The notes under the pieces are model-generated. The model searched no databases. It saw only the letters and a program-made list of their open reading frames with translations, and was not told the DNA's origin. This document shows positions 1 to 5,104 of a stretch of DNA of 5,594 nt, one piece after another. The position numbers and the translations under genes were made by a program. The stretch lies in NCBI GenBank assembly GCA_959600065.1, contig CAUGKZ010000140.1, positions 1 through 5,594 on the forward strand, given 5' to 3'. This stretch comes from an uncultured Kroppenstedtia sp. GTDB taxonomy: Bacteria > Bacillota > Bacilli > Thermoactinomycetales > DSM-45169. Within the stretch, counting starts at the first letter, position 1, and the number at the start of each line of letters is the position of its first letter.

Positions 1-42
1 CAAGCGATGGACCGGATCGAAAACTTTGTGATCCACTCTTAA
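1..42 (+). CDS. C-terminal end of an unidentified protein (partial)
   Basis: The first frame reads QAMDRIENFVIHS and ends at a TAA at 40-42. Only thirteen residues are visible, too few to recognise a family. A good intrinsic terminator starts nine bases after the stop, which supports this being the true end of a + strand gene and not a chance open frame. The start and function lie outside the window. Confidence 0.6.
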   Translation, partial: QAMDRIENFVIHS

Positions 43-50
43 ATGCCTCC

Positions 51-88
51 ACCCCTTGTCTAGTGAGACAGGGGGGTTATATTTTTCT
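51..88 (+). terminator. Intrinsic terminator of the upstream partial gene
   Basis: The arms at 52-61 and 66-75 (CCCCTTGTCT / AGACAGGGGG) form a ten-pair stem with one T-G pair and a four-base AGTG loop. A T-rich tail (TTATATTTTT) follows. It lies between the stop at 42 and the next promoter at 97, so the downstream gene is insulated from read-through. Confidence 0.85.
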
Positions 89-96
89 ATAGTTAC

Positions 97-126
97 TTGA
101 CAAAAGTAAGCCGATTTAATTATTAT
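97..126 (+). promoter_or_regulatory. Sigma-A-type promoter for the wrbA-like transcript
   Basis: A perfect -35 TTGACA (97-102) is followed, after an 18-base spacer, by TATTAT (121-126), five of six matches to the -10 consensus. Transcription should start near 133. The next + strand gene with a convincing product starts at 381, so this promoter implies a 5' leader of about 250 nt. No obvious repressor site overlaps it. Confidence 0.7.
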
Positions 127-132
127 AGTTAG

Positions 133-380
133 GTAGGGAAGTGCTATTGAATCTAGGTTTCAAGAATGGGCAATCTTAATAAGGAGGTGAAGTGGTTGCA
201 GTGAACGTGATTACCACGCCCTAACATTCACTGCGCTAGCCTGGATTTTTGTACTTAATCCTGGGGTTGAGGTGGGTGAAAAACCCTCCAGCAATGATAC
301 ATGGGCTATCCGGGTACACCTTGACCTTCATCGATATGTAAAACAACCGGAGCAACCAAATAGGAAAAGGGGAATCTCAC
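133..380 (+). promoter_or_regulatory. Long structured 5' leader of the wrbA-like gene
   Basis: This stretch has no convincing protein gene. It can fold into three successive hairpins. The first pairs 198-209 with 215-218 and 227-234: arms GCAGTGAA/TTCACTGC outside, CGTG/CACG inside, with an eight-base bulge at 219-226. The second pairs 240-247 with 257-264 (GGATT/AATCC core, one T-T mismatch, then CC/GG). The third pairs 271-277 with 283-289 (GGTGGGT/ACCCTCC with a T-T mismatch). A strong ribosome-binding sequence AAGGAGGTG at 181-189 precedes the first hairpin, but only tiny reading frames follow it. I matched it to no riboswitch class I can recall. The structure is seen in the sequence; a regulatory role is inferred. 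Confidence 0.4.
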
Positions 381-995
381 ATGGCGAACGTGAAATTGGC
401 GATTATTTATTACAGCTCTACTGGAACCAACTATCAGCTGGCCCAATGGGCAGAAGAAGGTGCTAAGCAGGTCGGCGCTGAAGTGAAAATAGTCAAGGTT
501 CCTGAATTGGCACCGATGGCTGCCATTGAAGGCAACCCTGCATGGAAAGCTCACTATGAAGCAACACAAGATGTGCCAGAGGCCACCTTGGGAGACTTGG
601 AGTGGGCGGATGCGATCCTGTTCAGTATCCCGACTCGATTTGGAAACCTTCCTTCTCAGATGAAGCAATTTATTGATACGGCCGGAGGTCTTTGGGCCCA
701 AGGAAAACTGGCCAACAAGGCGGTCAGTGCCATGGTCTCAGCTGGCAACGCCAACGGTGGACAGGAACAGACGGTCTTGTCCATGTATACCACCATGTAT
801 CATTGGGGAGCGATCGTAGTAGCGCCAGGGTACACAGATGATTCGGCTTACAAGGGCGGCGGCAATCCCTATGGAACCAGTGTCACGGTGGATTCAGAAG
901 GAAACATAGTGGAAGATGCCAAAGATGCGGTGATACATCAGGCCAAACGGACGGTCACAGTTGCCGGTTGGATCAAACAAGGACTGCAAGAGTAA
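381..995 (+). CDS. wrbA: WrbA-type NAD(P)H:quinone oxidoreductase (flavodoxin fold)
   Basis: A 204-residue protein of typical WrbA length. WrbA proteins are FMN-dependent cytoplasmic enzymes that reduce quinones by two electrons, avoiding semiquinone radicals. The N-terminal strand and phosphate-binding loop are clear (residues 5-21, SSTGTNYQLA). So are the flavin-ring segment PTRFGN (84-89), followed by PSQMKQFIDTAGGLW, the second loop SAGNANGGQE (120-129), and the late NPYGTS segment (162-167). The ATG at 381 has a modest ribosome site (AAAAGGGGA, about eight bases upstream), and the protein begins directly with the first flavodoxin strand, so the start is secure. It is transcribed alone from the promoter at 97-126 through a long leader and ends at the terminator at 1000-1035. 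The family is confident; the physiological quinone is unknown. Confidence 0.9.
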   Translation: MANVKLAIIYYSSTGTNYQLAQWAEEGAKQVGAEVKIVKVPELAPMAAIEGNPAWKAHYEATQDVPEATLGDLEWADAILFSIPTRFGNLPSQMKQFIDTAGGLWAQGKLANKAVSAMVSAGNANGGQEQTVLSMYTTMYHWGAIVVAPGYTDDSAYKGGGNPYGTSVTVDSEGNIVEDAKDAVIHQAKRTVTVAGWIKQGLQE

Positions 996-999
996 ATCA

Positions 1000-1035
1000 A
1001 AAACCCGGAAACGCGTTGCGGCGTTTCCGGGTTTT
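1000..1035. terminator. Bidirectional terminator between wrbA and the deacetylase gene
   Basis: A perfect 15-pair stem (arms 1000-1014 and 1021-1035, AAAACCCGGAAACGC and its complement) has a six-base loop. It ends in a T run on the + strand and, reading the other way, in a T run on the minus strand. It sits between two convergent stop codons (993-995 and 1038-1040), so it should end both transcripts. Confidence 0.92.
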
Positions 1036-1037
1036 CT

Positions 1038-1916
1038 TCATCTGAGGCTGTAATCCCCCAGTTTGACAAACTGATAGCCCTGTTTGCGCAAGATGGGGAT
1101 GGCTTCTTGCACCCCTGCAGAAGTTCCGCTTCCGGGGCGGTTCATATGGAGAAGGGCGATTGAGCCGGGACGGGAATGAAGGAGTGCCTGTTTCACTTGA
1201 TGGGAATTATAAGTGCCCCCGGCGTCACCCAAGATATCAAAATTGACCGCTTGGATTCCCAACTCGGCAGCTGCCTTTACCGCTATGTCATCATAGTAGG
1301 CGGTGCCGGAACGGAAAAATTTGGGCGGCTTGCCGGTCATCACGCTGATTTTGCGATGGTTCACCAGAATCTCATCCAGTACTTCCTCTAGATTGGCTGT
1401 TCCCCGGATACCATAAACCGAACGGCCGTCGACGGATAGCGGACGATGCTCGGTGCCGTGATTGGCGATTTCAAACAAAGGGTGGGCCGCCAGTTTGCGG
1501 AATAGAGAAGGGTGAGCATCGATCCAGCGCCCGTTGATAAAGAGCGTGGCGGGAATCTCTTCCCGTTCCAGATAGCGGATCAGCTCTTGGTCTACTCCGT
1601 TTCCCTGGATGCCGCCGCAAGCATCAAAGGTGAGGGCGATCACCTTCTCCTCGGTGTCTAACCTCTGTTTCACACCAGGGGTTTTCTCGCCCCAGTGTTT
1701 CGGATGTTGGTGTTGGTAGGTGGAAAGCACCTGCCGAATTTCTTCTTTGGACAAGGGATCCCTGGATAGCTCCTCACTTTTTGGCTTATCCAGGGATGGA
1801 CTCTCTTTAGTTTCGGTTTTGGAATCCTCTGGCGTCTGTGCTTGTGGCAGAGTGCAGGCACAGACGCTTATGACCAGGACGGTCCAAACGAGTCCAGCCC
1901 GGATCCATAGTTTCAT
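1038..1916 (-). CDS. NodB-family polysaccharide deacetylase, probable lipoprotein
   Basis: A 292-residue predicted envelope enzyme. Residues 1-21 are a short basic start, a hydrophobic stretch and a lipobox-like VCAC (C21), suggesting lipid anchoring outside the membrane. Residues 22-60 are a charged, Ser/Lys/Glu-rich linker. The NodB domain spans about 90-290: TFDACGG (95-101), HGTEH (153-157, metal-binding histidines), FRSGTAYY (201-208), FDILGDAGG (226-234) and LLHMN (255-259). Family members remove N- or O-acetyl groups from peptidoglycan, chitin-like or other glycans; the substrate here cannot be read. The usual second Asp of the TFDD motif is Ala. I chose the ATG at 1916 because GGGGTGA precedes it by five bases and the hydrophobic signal follows at once. 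A longer frame to 1958 would begin inside the predicted -10 box. It is transcribed alone and convergent with wrbA. Confidence 0.87.
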   Translation of the reverse strand: MKLWIRAGLVWTVLVISVCACTLPQAQTPEDSKTETKESPSLDKPKSEELSRDPLSKEEIRQVLSTYQHQHPKHWGEKTPGVKQRLDTEEKVIALTFDACGGIQGNGVDQELIRYLEREEIPATLFINGRWIDAHPSLFRKLAAHPLFEIANHGTEHRPLSVDGRSVYGIRGTANLEEVLDEILVNHRKISVMTGKPPKFFRSGTAYYDDIAVKAAAELGIQAVNFDILGDAGGTYNSHQVKQALLHSRPGSIALLHMNRPGSGTSAGVQEAIPILRKQGYQFVKLGDYSLR

Positions 1917-1953
1917 CTTTTTCACCCCATCTAAATGACGATTGGACATGGAT

Positions 1954-1982
1954 ATCATACCGGCTCAAATCCAAGCGGGCAA
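1954..1982 (-). promoter_or_regulatory. Probable promoter of the polysaccharide deacetylase gene
   Basis: On the minus strand, TTGCCC (1982-1977) and TATGAT (1959-1954) are separated by exactly 17 bases: four and five matches to the sigma-A consensus. Transcription would start near 1947, about 30 bases ahead of the ATG at 1916, leaving room for the ribosome site. Confidence 0.5.
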
Positions 1983-2001
1983 GCAGGGAACCCGGGGGTG
2001 A

Positions 2002-2031
2002 TTTACAACCAGTGGACTTCTCCTGTATATT
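2002..2031 (+). promoter_or_regulatory. Probable promoter of the symporter gene
   Basis: TTTACA (2002-2007) and TATATT (2026-2031), each five of six consensus matches, are 18 bases apart. The predicted start near 2038 gives a leader of about 78 nt that contains the perfect hairpin at 2058-2092. Confidence 0.5.
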
Positions 2032-2057
2032 AAATCTAAACAAGTATAGGACATCAA

Positions 2058-2092
2058 TACCGAGGGATGCCTAGAGACTGCATCCCTCGGTA
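2058..2092 (+). promoter_or_regulatory. Perfect 13-bp hairpin in the symporter leader
   Basis: TACCGAGGGATGC (2058-2070) and its exact complement (2080-2092) enclose the nine-base loop CTAGAGACT. No T run follows on either strand, so it does not look like a normal intrinsic terminator. It ends only 12 bases before the ribosome site GAGGGAG (2105-2111) of the symporter and lies downstream of the predicted transcription start. It could stabilise the mRNA, control translation, or be a DNA operator; the sequence does not decide. Confidence 0.6.
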
Positions 2093-2115
2093 GATTACGT
2101 AAATGAGGGAGATCG

Positions 2116-3354
2116 ATGAAGCGATTAAAAGCCTACCGCTTTCCATTGCTATTGTTGGCTTCCGTGGTCGCAGGCAGTGTGGCGGGATGGTTTTTGGGGC
2201 CGAAATCCGTGGTGTTGAAACCCTTGGGAGATATTTTTCTCAATCTGTTGTTCACGGTAGTGGTGCCGCTGGTGTTTGTTACGATCAGCAGTTCCATTGC
2301 CAACATGGGAACATTGAAACGATTGGGACGGATTATGGGTACTTTATTGTTGGTTTTTGTCTTGACCGGAATTATCGCGTCCGTGGTGATGCTATTTAGT
2401 GTTCAATGGTTCAATCCAGGGGAAGGTGTATCGGTATCCCTGGGGAAAGAAGAGAGTCCTGAAAACTCCTTGACTTTATCGGAGCAGATCGTCCAGGCAC
2501 TGACTGCTCCAGATTTCAAAGATCTTTTGTCCAAGGAAAATATGCTCGCCTTGATTCTGTTTGCGATACTATTTGGTACGGCGGTCAGTATGTCGGGAGA
2601 GAACGGAAAAACCGTCGCTCGGGGACTGGCAGCCTTGTCTGAAGTTCTGGTCAAGTTGGTTGGGGTGATTATGTGGTTTGCCCCGGTGGGGTTGGGATCT
2701 TACTTCGCTTCTCTAGTAGGGGAATTTGGCCCCAGTCTGGTGGGTTCCTATTTAAAGGCAGTCGCGGTCTATTATCCTGTAGCTGTTCTTTATTTCTTAG
2801 TTTTTTTCAGCTTGTATGCTTGGGTGGCAGCTGGAAAAATTGGTTTCCGGAAATTTTGGTCTAACATTTTTCCCTCCGCAGTCACCTCATTGGCCACCGG
2901 TAGTAGCGTGGCATCGATCCCAATCAACTTGGAAGTGTCACGAAAAATCGGAGTTCCCCCGGATATCCGGGAGATGGTGATTCCGATGGGAGCCACCCTC
3001 CATATGGATGGCTCTTGCTTGAGCGCCATTCTGAAGATCTCATTTTTGTTCGGATTGTTCCAGATGCCTTTCCATGATATCCAGGATTATTTGACAGCGA
3101 TCCTGGTAGCCATCCTTTCCGGAATGGTGATGTCGGGAGTTCCCGGTGGGGGATTCACAGGTGAACTCCTCATTGTCAGTCTGTATGGATTTCCCCCGGA
3201 AGCCCTTCCCGTCTTGGCTGTCCTGGGGACCTTAGTGGATCCGGTGGCGACGATGGTCAACAGCGCGGGAGATACTGTCGCCGGGATGCTAGTCGCGCGA
3301 TTTGTGGAGGGGAAAGAGTGGATCCAGAAAAAATGGGAGAACGTTCTTGTGTGA
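2116..3354 (+). CDS. DAACS/SDF-family dicarboxylate or amino acid:cation symporter
   Basis: A 412-residue integral membrane transporter of the GltP/DctA/SstT superfamily, which couples solute uptake to Na+ or H+. Hydrophobic segments run from residue 8 onward. The family's C-terminal transport core is complete: the HP1 serine-rich loop SLATGSSVASIP (258-269), TM7 MGATLHMDGS (291-300), the HP2 loop SGVPGGGFTG (340-349) and TM8 DPVATMVNSAGD (375-386). Aligned by eye to archaeal GltPh, the amino-group Asp394 (D375), Asn401 (N382) and Asp405 (D386) are kept. Arg397, which binds the side-chain carboxylate, is Ala378, and HP1 Arg276 is Gly262. Glutamate or aspartate is therefore not a safe substrate call. 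The ATG is preceded by GAGGGAG (2105-2111). It is transcribed alone and diverges from the deacetylase gene, and a shared terminator follows. Confidence 0.88.
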   Translation: MKRLKAYRFPLLLLASVVAGSVAGWFLGPKSVVLKPLGDIFLNLLFTVVVPLVFVTISSSIANMGTLKRLGRIMGTLLLVFVLTGIIASVVMLFSVQWFNPGEGVSVSLGKEESPENSLTLSEQIVQALTAPDFKDLLSKENMLALILFAILFGTAVSMSGENGKTVARGLAALSEVLVKLVGVIMWFAPVGLGSYFASLVGEFGPSLVGSYLKAVAVYYPVAVLYFLVFFSLYAWVAAGKIGFRKFWSNIFPSAVTSLATGSSVASIPINLEVSRKIGVPPDIREMVIPMGATLHMDGSCLSAILKISFLFGLFQMPFHDIQDYLTAILVAILSGMVMSGVPGGGFTGELLIVSLYGFPPEALPVLAVLGTLVDPVATMVNSAGDTVAGMLVARFVEGKEWIQKKWENVLV

Positions 3355-3358
3355 AGTA

Positions 3359-3396
3359 ACAAAAAAGACTCGGCCTACAGGCCGAGTCTTTTTTGT
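3359..3396. terminator. Bidirectional terminator between the symporter gene and lexA
   Basis: A perfect 17-pair stem (3359-3375 and 3380-3396; core GACTCGGCC/GGCCGAGTC) has a four-base TACA loop and is flanked by A6 on the left and T6 on the right. It works in both orientations. It starts four bases after the symporter stop and ends 18 bases before the lexA stop. Confidence 0.95.
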
Positions 3397-3414
3397 GCCC
3401 TTAGATGAGTCTTT

Positions 3415-4047
3415 TCATTCCAGCTCCCGGAACACCCCGATCACTTTGCCGAGGATGGTCACCTCCGGTAGCCGGATCGGTTCCATGGTATCGTTCTCAG
3501 GTTGTAGTCGGATGTTGTCTTTCTCTTTGTAGAAACGCTTCACGGTTGCTTCGTTCTCGGGGGTCATAGCTACAATCATGTCTCCGTTGTTCGCCGTTTT
3601 TTGTTGACGGACTACGACATAATCCCCGTCCATCACTCCGGCGTTGATCATACTATCTCCACGAACAGACAGGATAAATGCCGAATGATCCGGACCGACC
3701 ATCCGACGGGGAACGGGAAAATACTCTTCCACATTTTCCACGGCAGTGATCGGCTCCCCAGCGGTCACTTTTCCAACGAAAGGGACCATCATCGTCTGGG
3801 AGGAAAGATCGGGAATCAGATCATTTGGATCCAGTACTTCGATGGCCCGGGGTTTAGTGGGGTCCCGTCGAATCAGCCCTTTTTTTTCCAGTCGATTGAG
3901 GTGTCCGTGGACGGTGGAGCTGGAGGCTAGTCCAACCGCTTCCCCAATTTCGCGGACGGAGGGGGGGTATCCCTTTTCTCGCACTTCCTGTTTTATGTAA
4001 TCTAAGATGGCCTGTTGGCGTGACGACAATTGACTCAAATGGCTCAT
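3415..4047 (-). CDS. lexA: LexA repressor, SOS response regulator
   Basis: A 210-residue full-length LexA. The N-terminal winged helix-turn-helix (about residues 8-65, with [20 protein letters not shown] at 31-50) binds SOS boxes. A linker leads to the Ala96-Gly97 self-cleavage site in KVTAGEP. The S24-peptidase-like domain carries the catalytic Ser132 (GDSM) and Lys170 (ATVKRF). On DNA damage, RecA filaments stimulate cleavage of LexA, releasing its targets. The ATG at 4047 has a purine-rich site (AAGGAAAGGGG) just upstream. It diverges from a yneA-like gene, as in Bacillus subtilis, and its promoter overlaps a LexA box, so it is autoregulated. All catalytic residues are present. Confidence 0.97.
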   Translation of the reverse strand: MSHLSQLSSRQQAILDYIKQEVREKGYPPSVREIGEAVGLASSSTVHGHLNRLEKKGLIRRDPTKPRAIEVLDPNDLIPDLSSQTMMVPFVGKVTAGEPITAVENVEEYFPVPRRMVGPDHSAFILSVRGDSMINAGVMDGDYVVVRQQKTANNGDMIVAMTPENEATVKRFYKEKDNIRLQPENDTMEPIRLPEVTILGKVIGVFRELE

Positions 4048-4092
4048 CCCCTTTCCTTGGCTCCCGGTTTCGCTGATGAGTTATTTTCTACA

Positions 4093-4121
4093 AGTATACA
4101 TGATGTTTGGCAAAAGAACAA
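4093..4121 (-). promoter_or_regulatory. Probable lexA promoter
   Basis: On the minus strand TATACT (4098-4093, five of six) lies 17 bases from TTGTTC (4121-4116, three of six). The weak -35 overlaps the near-perfect LexA box at 4119-4132, which is the expected arrangement for autorepression. Transcription would start near 4086, about 40 bases from the ATG. Confidence 0.5.
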
Positions 4122-4132
4122 ACATCAGTTCG
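4119..4132. promoter_or_regulatory. LexA (SOS) box overlapping the lexA promoter
   Basis: CAAACATCAGTTCG; on the minus strand CGAACTGATGTTTG. It matches the Gram-positive SOS box CGAAC-N4-GTTCG-like pattern with one change in the second half-site (GTTT instead of GTTC on the minus strand). It lies between the divergent lexA and yneA-like genes and covers the lexA -35 region. Confidence 0.8.
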
Positions 4133-4136
4133 AATC

Positions 4137-4164
4137 GTGCCAGAACATACATTTCCATCATAAA
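4137..4164 (+). promoter_or_regulatory. Candidate promoter of the yneA-like gene
   Basis: GTGCCA (4137-4142) and CATAAA (4159-4164), each four of six matches, are 16 bases apart with the second LexA box between them. The match is weak; the placement relative to the LexA box is the main support. Confidence 0.35.
4142..4155. promoter_or_regulatory. Second LexA box, nearer the yneA-like gene
   Basis: AGAACATACATTTC agrees with the Bacillus SOS consensus CGAACRNRYGTTYC at 12 of 14 positions. The GAAC half is intact; the other half is degenerate (ATTT). It sits in the spacer of the candidate yneA-like promoter, 23 bases centre-to-centre from the first box, so two LexA dimers could bind about two helical turns apart. 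Confidence 0.6.
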
Positions 4165-4216
4165 TGGACCCGGATCCACATAGCTTGTACCATCATCCTC
4201 CGGAGGGAGAGATCTC

Positions 4217-4513
4217 ATGTTCAGGACCCGACGAATCGTTCTTGTGGTTGCAACTCTTGCCCTCGTAGTCGTCATCGGCTGTTGGTTTCAAGGGATGGGA
4301 AATGCGGAAGGGCAGACTCCATATCGCGTGATCCAAGTCCAATCCGGGGATACTTTGTGGGGGCTGGCGAGAAAACACGGGGATCCGAGACGGGATGTGC
4401 GAGAGACCATCACAGTGATTCGGGATGTGAATGGATTGAAGGAAAGCGATCTCCTACCCGGTCAGAAACTGAAGGTTCCGATGAGCGTCAAAGAAGAGGC
4501 CCCTAACGACTGA
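4217..4513 (+). CDS. yneA: YneA-like SOS cell-division suppressor (TM plus LysM)
   Basis: A 98-residue protein with one N-terminal membrane segment (about residues 7-25) and an extracellular LysM domain (about 36-88: YRVIQVQSGDTLWGLARKHGD up to LLPGQKLKVP). This matches the size and architecture of Bacillus YneA, which is made in the SOS response and delays septum formation until DNA is repaired; LysM binds peptidoglycan. The ATG has a strong site, GGAGGGAG (4202-4209), seven bases upstream. Position opposite lexA with LexA boxes between them is the strongest functional evidence, since LysM proteins alone are too general. No yneB-type resolvase gene follows; the next gene is on the other strand. 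A terminator stem overlaps its last codons. Confidence 0.85.
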   Translation: MFRTRRIVLVVATLALVVVIGCWFQGMGNAEGQTPYRVIQVQSGDTLWGLARKHGDPRRDVRETITVIRDVNGLKESDLLPGQKLKVPMSVKEEAPND

Positions 4514-4526
4514 AGGGCCTCTTCTT
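4491..4526. terminator. Convergent terminator overlapping the end of the yneA-like gene
   Basis: AAGAAGAGGCCC (4491-4502) and its exact complement (4515-4526) form a 12-pair stem around a 12-base loop that contains the yneA-like stop codon. The T-rich arm end (CTTCTT on +, TTCTTT on minus) is interrupted, so termination may be moderate. It lies eight bases past the stop of the minus-strand gene at 4535 and can serve both genes. Confidence 0.65.
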
Positions 4527-4534
4527 GGGCAAGG

Positions 4535-4996
4535 CTAACGGTATCGGATATAGGTGATCTCTTTTTTTAAATCTCCCAATCCTTCTATAGCATGAAGGAC
4601 AATAACGGGTACGATATCATCTTTGGTGGAGTCGGAGAGGGCCAGCTTCACCAGCTTGATATCATGATAGATAAAGGAAAAATCGATTCGATGGACGACG
4701 TCTTCTGAATGAATGGATTTTTCCACCCGGCGTAGATCATGACTCAGCTTATTCAATTTGCCGATCAAGCGTTGTTTCATCTCCCGACTCAGTTTGTAGT
4801 TAGAGTAGTTCTCCACGGTGATCTTGTATGTGTCCGAAATCTCGTCCAGGATCTTCATCCCTTTTTCTTCTTCAAAGCGATCGATGTAGTTTTGTGTCCG
4901 CATCTGCTGGTATCCCGAGTGGACTACCAGCGTGGCGACGATGACGAACAGATAGATCAGTCCTGTGCGTAAAATTGACCTCCACTTTTCGTTCAC
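4535..4996 (-). CDS. Unrecognised single-pass membrane protein
   Basis: I do not recognise this family. The 153-residue product has a short basic start, one strong membrane segment (about residues 11-27, TGLIYLFVIVATLVVHS) and a charged, mostly helical remainder. Its middle (about 55-100, with KQRLIGKLNKLSHDLRRVEKS) could form an amphipathic or coiled-coil helix. There is no cysteine and no visible catalytic motif. A positive N-terminus before the membrane helix favours the bulk of the protein lying outside the cytoplasm. I chose the GTG at 4996 because GGAGGGG lies five bases upstream; the frame stays open to a GTG at 5017 that has no good site. It follows hemY in the same direction but after a terminator, so it probably has its own promoter. 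The reading frame is convincing; the function is unknown. Confidence 0.75.
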   Translation of the reverse strand: MNEKWRSILRTGLIYLFVIVATLVVHSGYQQMRTQNYIDRFEEEKGMKILDEISDTYKITVENYSNYKLSREMKQRLIGKLNKLSHDLRRVEKSIHSEDVVHRIDFSFIYHDIKLVKLALSDSTKDDIVPVIVLHAIEGLGDLKKEITYIRYR

Positions 4997-5072
4997 TGGG
5001 TCCCCTCCCGCTTCCACTGCTTTGTCCCTATGTATATGGACAGGGGGAGAAGGTTAGCACAACAAATCGGAT

Positions 5073-5101
5073 TATAAAACAAGCCCCTTAAAGGGGCTTG
5101 T
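5073..5101 (-). terminator. Intrinsic terminator of hemY
   Basis: On the minus strand, ACAAGCCCC and GGGGCTTGT (5101-5093 and 5087-5079) form a nine-pair stem with a five-base loop, followed by TTTTAT. It starts four bases past the hemY stop codon. The following 80 bases, up to the next minus-strand start, hold a small dyad (TGTCC/GGACA, 5023-5042) and no strong promoter that I can define. Confidence 0.85.
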
Positions 5102-5104
5102 CAT

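Noticed and set aside
272..466. Reading frame with a GTG start overlapping the wrbA start
   Set aside because: It has no good ribosome site, runs into wrbA in another frame and its second half is plainly a shadow of wrbA. Only the short motif in its first part is kept as a weak finding.
1917..1958. Fourteen-residue N-terminal extension of the deacetylase
   Set aside because: The ATG at 1958 overlaps the predicted -10 box and lacks a ribosome site. The ATG at 1916 has one and begins directly with the signal segment.
2058..2092. Hairpin as an ordinary intrinsic terminator
   Set aside because: No T run follows on either strand, and no gene ends next to it; both neighbouring genes start from this region.
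3601..4000. Two + strand frames opposite lexA
   Set aside because: They lie fully within lexA, whose domain structure and catalytic residues are intact; they are low-complexity shadows.
4997..5017. Seven-residue extension of the unknown membrane protein from a GTG at 5017
   Set aside because: The extension would encode the ribosome-binding sequence itself (GGAGGGG), which fits better as the site for the GTG at 4996.
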